This document shows positions 21,146 through 33,723 of a stretch of DNA of 64,000 nucleotides, piece after piece. Source of the stretch: Davidsoniella eucalypti (Eukaryota; Ascomycota; Sordariomycetes; Microascales; Ceratocystidaceae). A program made the position numbers and the translations under genes. Where the stretch lies: the NCBI GenBank assembly GCA_004009845.1, contig RMBW01000011.1, forward strand, positions 372,001-436,000, in the 5' to 3' direction. Numbering within the stretch: position 1 is the first letter of the stretch; each line of letters starts with the position of its first letter. Under the pieces are notes generated by a model. It saw nothing but the letters and a program-made list of their open reading frames with translations. It did not search any database and was not told the origin of the DNA.

Positions 21146-22642
21146 GTTTGATAAGAATGGAATCAGATATTCGTTAAGAGTGGTGTTCCAGACACGGAAA
21201 GTGAAAATGATGCAGAGGAGATGCTTGCAGATGCTACTAGAGCGGGACAAAGTGGTAGTCTAGTGAAGAAAAGAATGACTTGCAGATGCGACAAGATAGA
21301 AACAAACCCAGAAAACGCAAGGCTTGTGAATGGTGTAAATCAAAGATTGAATGAATGATGGTAAGTGGAAAAAAATGAAAGTAAATAATGCAGAAGCCAG
21401 TTCCTGAAGAAGAGTATGAAGAGACTTTGTCCGGAAGTGAAGGCGATGGGGAGGAAAAGGAAGCTTCTTCTTTCTCGATAGACGGCGGACGGCACTGCTT
21501 TTATACAGCAGATCTCGAGGCCGATCGATCGATTTCTTGATGGCCTCGGCTTGTGCTTAGCCAAGTGTCCGCTGGCTGCCTATCTTGAGACGGGAAGTTT
21601 GAGTTTCTTTGGCCTTGGAAGCAAGGGGCATTGCTTCGGTAAATCTCCGACAGGGGGTCGTCTCATTTATTTCTCTATAGAACAAAAGAACGGACTAACA
21701 ATGTAATGGAAGGCTTAACTGAGCCCGTGTACACACTGTGTGTACACACATATGTTGGTGTCAATAATTCAGAGTTCCAGTCCTATTTCTCCCCTCGTAT
21801 TTCTGTACAGCCGAGCCAGTAGGCTACCAGCGGCTCGACGAAGCAGACCTCTTTTCCCTTCTGCTCATACATTATCCATTCTCTTCTATAGTTGGATCTA
21901 CACTCAAGAAGAAGTCTCGTCTCATCTTGAAGTATCGAGATGCTAGCTCCTAAGACTTTCCTAGTCTGTGCTTTCTCAGTCCACGATTTAGGCACGATCT
22001 AACTAGTATGTAGGCATAAAGCATAATACCAGTAATAAGAGACAAGCAACACAGCCTTGGTCGGGATTTCTTCCTTTTCCGCTTAGCTCCAGGCACCAGA
22101 CGATAAATCAACGTATAGTTCATAGCTATTCTTCAAATGAGAAACACCTACACCATCTTTTTCTTCCCTCGCGACTTTGCTTAATTTAGCTATCGAGGGG
22201 CTACTTATGATACAAATGGTATGCCAAGCTTCTTATATCCTGCAACTAGTTTTGGGTTCATAGCCACCTAAAAAAGAAACAAAGAAAGGGACATGAGAGA
22301 AAAAAAGCACAGACAGTAGATTCTGCATATCTGTATATACGTAGTAAAGCATCAGATCCTTAGTAGCTTAGCTTGCTATTGTCGGCACTTATCCGCTCCA
22401 TTCACAAAATTGTCTTAAACCTTTAACACTGATAATTCGAAGAATAACCCCAAAGGTCTATTACTAACTGTCCATGCTGTGACCCAAGCTATTTTGCTTT
22501 TTTTTTTCCTCCAAAGAAACCCAAGCCTATGCGCACGAATAAAATCGTTCCCGTATTTCGATGCCGTTTCCATTCCATGTCTCATGTTCTTTATGGCGCA
22601 CTGGCCTCGTTAACCATTTAGTACAACAATAGCTAGCACACC
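21146..22642. other. GH30 promoter and gene-poor region
   Basis: The first few hundred bases carry the GH30 promoter and leader (minus strand). No other gene seen. Confidence 0.4.
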
Positions 22643-22725
22643 TACTGTATACAGGCCTAAGTTTTGTCGTGGGATCAGCGTGCAGATCGGTCTCTTGCAA
22701 GTAACTGTTTATTCTCGACATGTAC
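22643..22725 (+). repeat. Left arm of perfect 83-bp inverted repeat
   Basis: Reads TACTGTATACAGGCCTAAG ... TATTCTCGACATGTAC. It is identical, as reverse complement, to 23053-23135. The arms are separated by 327 bp of AT-rich DNA (TTATACACTACTATACAATT-like repeats near 22846-22890). Confidence 0.9.
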
Positions 22726-23052
22726 CTACTCAAGTTTCCCCATTTTTAAAATTCCCCGCTTTTCTGAACAAAAGTTATCCTTTTACACCTTTTTTCTCCT
22801 TATAACACAACACAATTATAAAACAATACAAATATATCACCAGACCATTATACACTACTATACAATTTGACTATTATACTACTTGACCACCATACAACTA
22901 CTAATCGCAACAAATTTCATCACTGTCCTTCTTGTTAGTCAACTAAGGCCTCTAGATGATGATCATTTTCCTGATTATAGAAATAAACAAGGGATTGTTA
23001 ATGATAATGTTGACATCGGTTAATACAGTGTATAGTACAGTTATAATACCGT

Positions 23053-23135
23053 GTACATGTCGAGAATAAACAGTTACTTGCAAGAGACCGATCTGCACGC
23101 TGATCCCACGACAAAACTTAGGCCTGTATACAGTA
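23053..23135 (-). repeat. Right arm of perfect 83-bp inverted repeat
   Basis: GTACATGTCGAGAATAAACA ... GGCCTGTATACAGTA is the exact reverse complement of 22643-22725. The arm ends directly where an A-tailed short repeat (copy 4) begins. Confidence 0.9.
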
Positions 23136-23180
23136 TACATTTTCATAGCTCCATGATTAATGAATATTAAAAAAATTGAA
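23136..23180 (+). repeat. Short A-tailed dispersed repeat, copy 4
   Basis: TTTTCATAGCTCCATGATTA followed by ATGAATATTAAAAAAA: a diverged copy of the family seen near 8.2, 10.8, 12.9 and 55.2 kb. No clear target duplication (only ACATT on each side). Confidence 0.5.
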
Positions 23181-25686
23181 ACATTAAACCCCTAAAACAA
23201 CCTCGTGCTTTTTTGCAAACTCTCTCTAATCCCTACCTAGTCTACCGATTGTCGGTTCCATAGTTCCTTGCCATGTAAGTACTATATGTATACTTAGAGT
23301 ATGCAATTTTATTAGCGTCATTCTTCTTGGTTCTCGTCTTGATTTCTGTTTAAAGTGGCCCCATCTTGGCTGATCATTATATCCGATACCATGATACAAC
23401 TTTCTTGTTATGGTTGTCTCTACTTATATAGTAGCGTGGGATTCTCTTTAGGATTCCGAAACGCCATGAATCTTGGCTCTAAAGGATCACCTTCGAAATC
23501 AGTTCAGCAGACTCTGATAGCCTCGTCAGTTAACTTGTTGTTCAAGCTTTGTCAGTATTCCTTTCGAGCAACTAAACATGTGCTGACGTCTCTACATCTA
23601 CGGTCAATATCTACATTTATGCATACTTCTGAGTATCCTTAAGACTCAAACTTAGATTCAAAGTTTCCCACCCTTTTTGCCTCGCTAGGGCTTAGATTTT
23701 TCTTCTATACAGTTCATGCGTGCCTTGTTTCAACCCTAAATAAAGCCTGTGCTTAGCCGAACCGGATTGTTTAGAGAGTTCGTAATGATTCTATTTTTGG
23801 GTGAAGCTATTGTTCGCAGTATCCATATAAATGCGAACGGTTTGTATCTCTGAGTCTTGAGGCCTGAATTTATGCCTGAAAAGCCCGAGTGCATTCACAC
23901 GATGTTCAAGGCCGAGGGTTTAACTTCTGACTATTAATAATCAACTTCTATCTGCTGAGGCTGGTTTACAGATGATATGATATCTGTGAATCGCTATCCG
24001 CCAATATAAAAATGGCTAGCCCTAATATGTGCTATGTAATTTTATATCGTCCGGTATTGTAGTCATAGAGTCTAATCTATGAGTTCATAAAGAAATTCCA
24101 TCATCTTTCAAGAAAGTTCATTTCGGATACGAGTAAGTCTTTGGCTAGTTCGGTCAATCTTTTAGTTGGTTTTATATGTCAAGGGGATTATTCTAAAAAC
24201 GCTAAGAAATACCCTAACAAAAAAAATGACGCCCTGTACAATACATATCAGGCAATCAGGAGAATTCTAAGAATAGTTTATTTAGAGTTCCTTTGGACAA
24301 AACCAAATTTCTCCGGATCGAACTTTGTGACCAATATAACAATTCTGTTTGTATTCTTACATGTAACTATAGTAAGGCCTTATGGAAACGGTAGCAATTC
24401 TAACCCTTGTGGCTGTCATCAACCCTATCAAGATAAAAAGTTCAATCGGTAAAATCTTAAAAACAAATCACATATTTGCAAACAAAACAAAAGTAACATG
24501 AACAAGCTTTGATGACATTACATACAAGTATAAGCATTGAATAACAACGTGATAAACCGACACAACACAAAGACAAGTTACTGGATATGCTGACCAACCC
24601 TTGTCATTCTCAGCATATTTTGTAAGATATCAGTAGGGAACTTGTATGGTTTCAGCTTTGGGATGACATCAAGCTTTAGAATGACGTATTATGCACCTAG
24701 ATATTCCAATGTGACATGTTTGCCGACTAGATAAGAAGACATGCCATGTCGAGACATTCACAGATCCAATCTATAGTGTTGTGAACAAGAATGGAACCTT
24801 CCTGAAGCTCCTGCGACCGCTGACCGAATCAAACTATTGAAATTGGAAAATTAGACTCAGCATAGCCCATCTAGACCTTGCATGTGGCTAATCAGCCCTA
24901 ACCCTAGATATAGCTAGACAAGGCCAAAATTCTGGTCGCACTAACAAAGCTTATTGCCGAAGAACTTTGAGACCCACTTTTGTTAGAGCTTAACATACAT
25001 AACCTTGCAGGCCTTCTAGCAATAAGTGCTCCACTTACGACTTCATAGTGGGCCCTTGCCCTGTATATTGCGATTATAGGCACTGTATATGGCTTTTGAG
25101 CCTGGCTGATTTTTTGGTTGGTTGGATACAGACTTTAGATGATGAACTTGATAAGACACAGTAGCTGTATGCTTTTATACACACAGTACGCTGCCGCAGC
25201 TTATAGAATCCTAACCCAGGGTCCTTTCCTCTCTCAATTCAAGCTGCACAGTGAAGGAATGGAGAGTTCTTCACGGCAAATTTCATTTGGCAGCTAATCT
25301 TTACCGGAATCCATTCTTGATGTGACAATTGGATGTGACGAAGACATGGTCCGTGGAACTGAAGTTGTTTTGTTTGTTTTCACATTCTCGAGGAAAGAGG
25401 AGAAGATGAAGAAGGAAGGAGGAGGGGGATGGGAGAGAGAGATAACAGCCAAATGATATTGAAAACATGGCGTTTCTTTGACAGGAATGTCTTCGTCATC
25501 ACCGGCACGTGGCTTGTAGCTATGATAAGGGCTTCACGGGCCAAAGGGGGATTTTGTATAGCGTATAAATAAAAGGGAACGGCCATGTATCCCTTGGTGT
25601 GTTAATTTACTTGCTGATTCTCACGACATTGCACCACGCGTTGTACACTACCTTTCCCTTATATTGCGAAGTCTCCCCTGCTGAAT
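23181..25686. other. Gene-poor AT-rich region upstream of HAK transporter
   Basis: No supported gene. Two places 600 bp apart (about 23517 and 24141) encode the similar short strings ASSVNLLFKLC and ASSVNLLVGFIC, perhaps remnants of a diverged duplicate. The final 400 bp should contain the HAK promoter, including an ATAAATAA-type stretch near 25565. Confidence 0.4.
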
Positions 25687-28252
25687 ATGTCAGACACGAT
25701 TGAAGAGGACGTCGAGCCTCCAGTTCCAGCTACAATGAAAGATCTCGGCGCAGTTGAGGCACAATATCATGCCGACGAAGAAGATAAAGCTCGCCATATC
25801 ACCAACGAGGACTTGACGCGCTCTTATAAAAAGGCAAGTACAAAGGAACCATGACGCTCGCACTTTCTCAGCAATCCCATGCCACGTTCGCGCACTAATA
25901 TAATCTTGTTATAGACCTACAAAGGCGCTGTTCTCCTTTGGCTTGCTTGGCAGAGCACAGGCGTCATATACGGCGATATTGGAACTAGCCCTCTCTATGT
26001 CTTCAGCTCGACCTTCTCAGAACAACCGTCGTACGATGATCTCGTCGGCGCTCTATCCATCATCATCTGGGCCACAACCATGATCGTTACCGTCAAATAC
26101 TGTTTCATCGTTCTCTCCGCGGACGACGATGGCCAGGGCGGCACCTTTGCACTATACTCCCTACTATGCCGCTACGCAGACATCTCGCGTGGCGATCCAT
26201 ACACTAGCTCTAATGTGCACTTCCAGCGCTATAAGACGGGCGAAATCGGAAGGCCGAATCAAGCTGTGCGGTCGTTGTTGGAAAATAGTGCGTTTGTCAA
26301 GACGGCACTCCGCATTCTTAGCGTTACGGGTATCAGTATGGTCATGGCTGATGGAGTTTTAACGCCGGCTCAGTCTGTACTGGGCGCAATTCAGGGTATC
26401 AGAGTGACAAACCCGGACCTAGGAACTAATACTATTGTAGGTGTCAGTTGTGCTATCCTTGTCTTCCTATTCTCGATCCAGCCTCTCGGCACATCGAAGC
26501 TTGGAACATCCTTTGCTCCCGTCGTTTTTATCTGGCTTCTATTCAACTTTTGCTGTGGCATCTACAACCTGGTATTGTTCGATGCATCTGTGCTTCGTGC
26601 ATTCAGCCCACACTATGCCTTTCTCTACTTGACCCGTAATGGCCGTCAAGGCTGGGAATCGCTAGGTGGTATCATGCTAGCCTTTACTGGTGTCGAAGCG
26701 CTGTTTGCCGATCTCGGCGCCTTTGGAAAACGTGCCATTCAGATATCGTGGATCTGTCTGGCATATCCGTGTTTGTTGCTGGCTTATATAGGCCAGGCAG
26801 CTTACATTTCGCGAGATGAGGCGGGGACTGCGTTTCTTAACCCCTTCTTTTCTACGGTCCCTCCCGGCACTTTGTATTTTAGCTTGGTGATTGCTGTGCT
26901 TGCTGCCATCGTTGCGTCTCAGGCTATGATAACGAGTTGCTTCCAGTTGCTGAGCCAAGTCATGAAGCTTAGCTACTTCCCTCATGTTCGTATGGTGTAC
27001 ACGAGTAAGACGTTTCATGACCAGGTATACATACCGTTTATTAACTGGCCGCTGATGGTTGGAACCATTATTGTGACAATTGTGTACAACAATGTAAGTT
27101 ACTGATCTCTATCACAAACCGTAGAGACCATTCTAACGTATATTATAGACTACAAGCCTTGGAAACGCATATGGTCTCTGTGTCATCACCGTAACAATGA
27201 TTACCACCACCATGGTTTCCTTGGTTGCCCTAGTATCCTGGAGAATCAACGTAGTAGTGGTTCTTGTTGGATTCCTATTCTTTTTCGGAATGGAGGGGTC
27301 CTTCTTCACTGCCAATCTTCGCAAGATTCCCGATGGTGCTTGGTTCACTGTCGTTCTTGCCTCTATCCTAGTCAGCGTCTTTGTGCTATGGCGGTGGGGA
27401 AAAGAGCAACAGTGGGCTGCCGAGGCACGGGACAAGTTTGCTGCCTCAACCATTCTACAGATCCAGGGCAATGAGGTGGTAGACTTGAGCTTTAAGTCTC
27501 CGTTGACGACAGCTGATGAGGCAGTCACTGGAAGAGACTTCCAGTTTACTGTGGACAACGCGCCGGATATCCCGCTGGAACCGACTCTGTCAAAGTCTAT
27601 GGGTGGTGGCCGTCTTAGCACAACATCTGGGATTGGTATATTCTTTGACAAATCCGGGGGCAGTAACATCAAGTCGATCCCTCTCGTATTTGTGCAATTC
27701 CTCCGCAAGTTCCAGTCTCGTCCCACCGTCTGTGTATTCTTCCATATGCGACCGCTACAGATACCCTTCGTGGCCGCCCAAGACAGATTCCTTATTACGC
27801 GCGCTAGCCGCTACTTACCCCACTGTTACAAAGTCACCCTACGTCATGGCTACACAGAGCAGGTTCTGACACCCGATCTAGGCGAGCAGATCATCACTCA
27901 ACTTGCGCGGTATATCTCGGGCGGTGCTGCAGGCTGTGGTAGTGGCAGTCGTAGTACTTGCTGCTGCACCGATAGAAGCAGCTGCAAAGGTTTTGAGAAT
28001 CTTTCACCGGCTGCTGCGGCCGAAATGGAGGTTTTGGACAAGGCGTATGATGAGCAGGTGATTTATATCTTAGGCAAACAGATGATGAGGATCGGTAATG
28101 GCAAGGCTATGCCATTCTGGAAGACAAACTTTGTGCGCAATTTCTTGCTGGGAGTGTTTCTTTGGGTGAGAGAGAATTCACGGACCAAGATGGCGAGCTT
28201 GGATATGGATTACAATCAGCTCGTGGAAATCGGTTATGTGAAAACATTATAG
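25687..28252 (+). CDS. HAK1: High-affinity potassium transporter, HAK/KUP/KT family
   Basis: Plasma-membrane K+ uptake protein of the HAK/KUP family. Three exons: 25687-25833, 25915-27093 and 27149-28252, all phase 0, giving 809 aa, usual for fungal HAK1. An acidic cytosolic N-terminus (MSDTIEEDVEPPVP) leads into the family signature STGVIYGDIGTSPLYVFSST in the first membrane helix. About a dozen hydrophobic segments follow to nt 27400, including GVEALFADLGAFGKRAIQIS and, after the second intron, FLFFFGMEGSFFTANLRKIP. The C-terminal cytosolic domain (to IGYVKTL) includes a Cys-rich insertion (CGSGSRSTCCCTDRSSC). Intron 1 uses a GC donor (AAG|GCAAGT) with acceptor TTATAG; continuity SYKK|TYKGAVLLW supports it. 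Fungal HAK1 genes are usually induced by K+ starvation; no element was identified here. Confidence 0.95.
25834..25914 (+). other. GC-AG intron in the HAK gene
   Basis: The donor is GCAAGT after AAAAAG and the acceptor is TTGTTATAG; the 81-nt intron is removed in phase 0. No GT donor nearby keeps the frame into the conserved TYKGAVLLW exon. AG|GCAAGT is the strong consensus expected for the minority GC-AG class. Confidence 0.8.
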
Positions 28253-31200
28253 CATTAGTAAGCACGGGATCACTTGGGCGTGATACTTGGTTATACTAGA
28301 CGGCATATGAACACATGTCTTCAATGGCGTGATAGCCACACAACTCTTTGGTATATGCTTCAATCTGCTTTGAACACTCACCCTTTGTTTGCCTTTCTTT
28401 CCTTTCTGTTATTTTAATATATTTTCAAGAGTAGAAGCACGTGAGTCTAAACTTCAGTGCGAGTGTCACACAGCGAAGGCTAGGTGGAAATTAGTTGTAA
28501 CACTGCATCAAAAACATACATTTATAAGACTAGCCTAAACATTCCATACTATACAACAAGGCCATTCTCTATTTTTTTATTTTTTGAGAGGGGGGGGGGG
28601 GGCAATTCTATCTGAGTACTAGAAAGATAGGGGAGGCATATTTTCGGCCATCTATAGCCTTGACATAGCAGAAGACAATTATTTGGAGCATAAGGTTTGT
28701 AATTTCAGAGTGTCATGTGTCTATAATCATGTGACTTAAGTGATTGTTCAAAGATAAATACAGCCTAATAAGGGCAATGGTATAGCTAAATAATGAAAAC
28801 AGGTAGAAATATTTATTGGGTTGTTAGTGTCTTATCTCTCCACTAGGTAGTGAGAATTTCATGCCATGATTACCTGATGACGGTGTAGTATCTAAAAGAT
28901 CTATGAAATCACGGGTTAACAAGTAATTCGCCAGGCTGATGATTCCCACAATAGTATTGTGTGGTGTCTATGTTTGGGCATAAATATGGTGTGATGGCAA
29001 ACTTACTCAACTCTGCTCAAAGCCTAGAATCATGCTGATAAAGGGCTTTGATATGAATAAAACTAGGCTTTCTACCTCTAGGTCTTCTGTTTAATGCACA
29101 GCAGGGCATGGATCGTTTAGATTAACCCTCTTGATCGTCACGAAGGCATCACCACAAGTATTCGACGTAGTTAAAGCTCTCTGGCATGAAACGATGGCAT
29201 CGTCACTAGTCGAACATCGGCTTTCCTTATCACACTTTGTATAAGTGTAGTACGTGCGCATAATGTAGCACATTGTCTCGGTATTTCTTTTGCGTGGCTC
29301 TTTTGCTTTGTTCAGGCGAGGCTATCTAGAAACTGTCGGGTCTGTGTCTAGCTAGAGTTGAAATGTATCGTCGGTTGCTTGAGGTGTCCGGAGTGTTATT
29401 ATATTTTTATTTCTCTTGTTTCTGTTTTTGTTTTTGTTCTTGTCTTTGTTTCGAGTCTGCTAAGAGAGTACGATCATGAAAGAGATTTGGGGTGTGATAG
29501 GCTGTTACGAAATAAGGGACAAAGAAGACGGGCATGCAGAGCTTTGTAAAAGCATGAGTTCTGGAGAACAGCAATGAACTGGATTAGATAATGTAGCTTC
29601 TGGTATTTCGGCGATTTTTGGTAAGCTTTACGCGGGGGCTCCGTTTTGACTATGCTGGGTGCTATAACTAGCACTGTTTTAGTCTCAGTGAGACAAATGT
29701 CTTTATAGGTGTAATACATGGCCTGAATGTCAAAAAGCGCTTGTATGAATCTGTGAAAGGAAAAAAAACAAGCCAGTAACCCCACCTTGATATTTGGCAG
29801 CATTTTAGGTATTACCACTGTTGTTCAGCTTCTTTCGTAGTCGTCGCGACGTTGCTCGTTGAGGCTCGAATCTCACTTGTAGTGCACGGCTGTGAGTTTT
29901 CCCTCCATACAATTCCTTGATCTGAGCCGATACTGTCGTATAAAGAGCCGATGATCAGCCGATGGCCGGCTGGGGTACATTCGCGAGGGTTCAAAACAGG
30001 GCGTGGCAGGCGCACCCCGAGAGCTTGAAGACGGCGCTATTTAGGCTTGTACAGTATATATAGAAAATAGACGAAGAGAACCTCTACTTTGCAGTTCGCG
30101 AAAGGCTCGTGGCCGATCAAATATCGTGTTTATGCTGTGTTGTTTATCGCGCTATTACAGAAACAAAGGTGGGTTAAATGGGGCACTAGCTATTTAACCA
30201 ACTAGCTAATGGCACATATTTAATCACCACAACAATTCCTTCACATCCATTCTATTTATTTTATTTTCCTGTATCATCGCAAAGGCAAAAAGCGATCTGA
30301 CAGGACGCTTTCTTTTCTGTATGACCACTGCTGACGATTATTCACGGATCACGACACATTTGCCTTTTTCCTTTCTTCTAAGGCGGCGACATTCACCGTT
30401 AGCCAACGCTCTGTATAGCCTAGCCAGCCATAGGAGCAGTTCAAGCCGTACTTTGGCTGTACATGTGCATTCCTGTAGAATTGCTGTAAACTTGAACTGC
30501 GTTTCGAAAACGGAAGATAGAGCGGATATTGTAATCAGTCCTTGCGTGCTTTGTGCCAAAACATGCCGTGCACCTCGAGGCTCCTCTTGTTCGTGTTTCT
30601 GTCTTTTGTGATATCGTGATACAGCAAGCTCGCTGCACTTCTAGCAAGTGATACAGCCCCTTCTGTTTCTTTACTCTGACTGGAATTGCGGAACCTAGGG
30701 CTCAAAGTGTGAATTCATAGACTCTGCTCCAGCTGGTCAAGTCCCCTTCAAGTCCTGTGTACATAGTATCTCTCATTGCGTACTCTGTGATGTAAGGTTC
30801 TTGATATCATCCCTTTGTATGTTATCCCTGAAGATATCTTACATGTACTATAACGCCCTACTAGGGCTTATAAGGCGGGAATGATCCGAACCTAGGGTGC
30901 TGGAACCTTAAATACTGTAAATACTGTCCGGTTTATTGCCTATCCTTGGTGCTAGTTAGTTATATTCGCTCCCCTTGCACTACCAACTACGAAAGAACGG
31001 TTGTCATACCTTATCTGATATGTAGTAAAACGACTTTATTGAGTTTCCGACTAGAAAGAATTCTCCGGGGAATCAGCACGATGTCCGCGACAGACTGAGA
31101 AATTGCTAGGGAGAACCAAAGTGAAAACATGCTCAAAATCGATATGTAGGGAAGATAAGTTCGTTCAGCGTTGCATCTTGGCGATATCTGAAGCTATTGT

Positions 31201-31420
31201 TGGTAGCGGAAATTGTATTAAGCGAACTGGAATGCTGTTGAACTTCCTGTGTCTTGTATATAAGACCAATGGGAGCTGCACTTGTTCATTCTGTATTGGT
31301 CCTTGGATTTATCCGCATTAACTTTTAGTCTCTCGCTTGCCCCGGATAGCTTCAGCAAATAGCCACTCTAATCCAACATATTAACTAAGAGCCAATTCAA
31401 GACTTGCTTTCCCTTTCACC
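28253..31420. other. Gene-poor region
   Basis: No supported gene in 3.2 kb. Contains a run of 13 G at 28590-28602 and AT-rich sequence; around 30840-30960 a denser patch (CCTACTAGGGCTTATAAGG, then AACCTAGGGTGCTGGAACC) resembles LTR-type sequence but no paired copy is visible. Confidence 0.4.
28590..28602. repeat. Poly-G run (13 G)
   Basis: Uninterrupted G homopolymer following TTTTTGAGA; length may be a sequencing artefact. Confidence 0.8.
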
Positions 31421-32057
31421 ATGCAGTTTTCCAGCTCCATCATCATCGCCCTTGCGGCTCTTGCAAACTTGGCCTCGGCTAACCCTACGTCTACTGTTTC
31501 TGATGCTGACTGCACCGTTTACGGATATCCTCAGTCCTGCTCGACCAACTGCGACGACATCTTTGACCAAGCCAATGGTTGTGAGGCCGTGGACAATAAA
31601 AATGCTGGTTGCCACTGCTATATTTCATCGGACTACTCGCTGGCAGCCTTGGCATGCAAGAGTTGCATTTCCAATGCCGGCAATAGCACAGCGGCTGATT
31701 TTTCGAACGCCCTTAAAGGTAACAGAAAGACTGGATCACTGATATCAAGTATGGTCGGTATATAGACCTGGAGGCTGACGTGTTGTGTAGATATCCAAGA
31801 TGTCATTGATGTTTGCGGTTTCTCGTCTAACTCTTCCTCAGTGACTGTGGCCTCTGGGACTGGTGTCACGGTAAGTTTGACTGTATATTGATACCTAGAA
31901 AAGCAAGCATCTGTTGACTGACCAACGCAACTATCGCTAGCCTCCTTCCGCCACCACGACTGGCGCTATTGCCACTGCTGGTCAAAGCAGACACTCGGCC
32001 AAGTCAACATGGGCTATTCTTGGTTCCGTTGCAGTTGCTGCGGCTTATCTCGTCTAA
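31421..32057 (+). CDS. Small secreted Cys-rich protein, probably GPI-anchored
   Basis: Three exons: 31421-31718, 31791-31870 and 31941-32057 (phases 1 and 0; donors GTAACA and GTAAGT; acceptors TGTAG and GCTAG), giving 164 aa. A signal peptide (MQFSSSIIIALAALANLASA) is followed by a mature domain with nine Cys in about 85 residues (ADCTVYG, PQSCSTNC, NGCEAV, AGCHCY, LACKSC, DVCGF), then a Ser/Thr/Ala-rich spacer and a C-terminal hydrophobic tail (WAILGSVAVAAAYLV) directly at the stop. That layout is typical of GPI-anchored fungal surface proteins. The Cys number and spacing do not match the 8-Cys CFEM pattern cleanly. The family is not recognised; a surface or effector-like role is only a guess. 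Confidence 0.75.
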
Positions 32058-32586
32058 AGTTGACGATGACTGATGGGGGGGCGAGACTGTTAAGATATGA
32101 AGAGGTACTAATATTGACAGAGAATAGAGAAGTATAAGGATATACACAGTGCGTACATGTTAATATTTTCAATATTATTTAGATTGTAGTTTGCCCACAG
32201 AGTGTTGCTTTGCTAATATAGATTGGCAGGCAACATCTAATTTGTAACATATTTAATGTATGCATCACATTGCATGGCCTTCTATCATTATACGTCTGTG
32301 TCGCCTTTTCTATCAAAGCAATTGAAGGCATATGATATATAATTCAATTGTCATGAAAGATTAAGTGCAAGGCTGAAATCACTTATGACATTGATGCTTC
32401 GTATTGAAAATGGGAAGTTACTCTATTAGAACTTGTTTGTTGACTATAAAATCACAACACGAAACAAACATAAACAATATTCTTCTTTGTCACCTACACA
32501 TCACTCTGACTAACCTTGCATCAAAACAACTCACCCGCCTTTATATTGCACGTCAAATACTCCCTTCCATCACTTTGCAACACATT
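32058..32586. other. Intergenic region before zinc-finger cluster
   Basis: AT-rich 3' flank and promoter; the last 120 bases are CA-rich, as in a fungal leader. No other feature. Confidence 0.4.
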
Positions 32587-33444
32587 ATGTCCGCTTACAA
32601 CCGCAGTTCTAGGGACTCCTCCATGAATGGTAGGAGATCTCGTCGCGCGCCCGATGCTGGCTTTATGGACCTCTCCGACTTGGGGACGGCTATTGAAATG
32701 CTAGCTACCACTGAATGTTCATGTGGAGCTAGATTCACCAACAATGACGCCCTATGCGCTCATATCGAGAGGTCACATGCTTCCGGGCAAGCGGCAAGCT
32801 ACGAGGCTCAGGATTTTCGTGCTCGAGAGGCAATGGCCAATGGAAGTCTGTATTCAGACCCAGAAGAGCGGTATCCAGGCAGCTATACCGATCTCAACGG
32901 CGAGACATATTCCATCGATGATGCCATGGATTTGTCGACCGAAGGCAATACGACCCAGAACAATGTCGTGACTAGATTCAACAGATCTAGCCTTCGTCGG
33001 TCTCAAAGAAGAAGACACAACAGTCCAGAGGCTACCGACGAGATGATGTCCGACTACAATCCGTTGCAGCCTTGGCAGCAAGCTGGTATTTCACGCCAAT
33101 CCAGTAGACGTCGCAATCATAGGCATGATAGATGCCTCAAACAAGTCGGTATGTTCACACTGAAATGATGTTCAAAGTCTAAAGCAACGACTAACGATGT
33201 GGCTACGTTTTATTTAGGTTGCATTTGCGGTGATACGTTTATATTGATGAGCGAGTTCCTCGAACATGTGATGACAACAGGAGGCCACTATGATTACGAA
33301 CGCCAACTCCGTCCGTTGGTTTCTCGTTTTGTCAGAAATGGAATGAGCACCGATATGACAGTTGAGGAGGGCATGCGAATCATGGAACAAGAGGCGCCTC
33401 GGGAACACCGCCTTATCGTATCTGAGTGTCAGATCCACCATTAG
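32587..33444 (+). CDS. CxCG zinc-finger protein, cluster gene A
   Basis: Two exons, 32587-33148 and 33218-33444 (phase 1, donor GTATGT, acceptor TTTAG), giving 262 aa. The frame extends upstream to an earlier Met, but the Met of MSAYNRSS follows a CA-rich leader and fits better. Two zinc-finger-like modules: ECSCGARFTNNDALCAHIER (C44, C46, H59, H64) and CICGDTFILMSEFLEHVMTT (C189, C191, H204, H211). Both have C-x-C-G-x2-F-x8-H-x4 or 6-H, a C2H2 arrangement with only one residue between the cysteines. Between them lies a basic, low-complexity linker (RSSLRRSQRRRH, RQSSRRRNHRHDR), suggesting nuclear location. No known family is recognised; nucleic-acid or protein binding is inferred from the fold only. 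First of four related genes in a row. Confidence 0.7.
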
Positions 33445-33723
33445 ACTTGTCACTTTTTCGATCCGAACGAAATGTCCTGGATAATCCGATGTAGTTGTTT
33501 GTGGGCTTAATGTATATCGATTAAAGACTGGGTCTTTCTGGCAGCGCATAAACGGAAGTTGTTGTTTTCTATTATGTGAAAAAAAGGAATGATGATGATT
33601 CGGTTTTGGTAATTGAAATTAGCAAAATTACCTCTTATAGAAACTGTCAACCTAATTTCAATGCTCCTTTTCCTAATGACTGCAAGACAAAATTTGCAAG
33701 CTATGTGACTATCTTAAATCAAC

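Noticed and set aside
20267..21151. 294-codon open frame on the plus strand
   Set aside because: It is the antisense of the GH30 gene; the GH30 frame has all family motifs.
29812..30015. 67-codon minus-strand frame (MRLPRPVLNPRECTPAGHRL...)
   Set aside because: No recognisable motif, no splice partners; probably chance.
30840..30960. Possible LTR fragment
   Set aside because: No paired LTR, no terminal dinucleotide with target duplication, and no nearby gag or pol.
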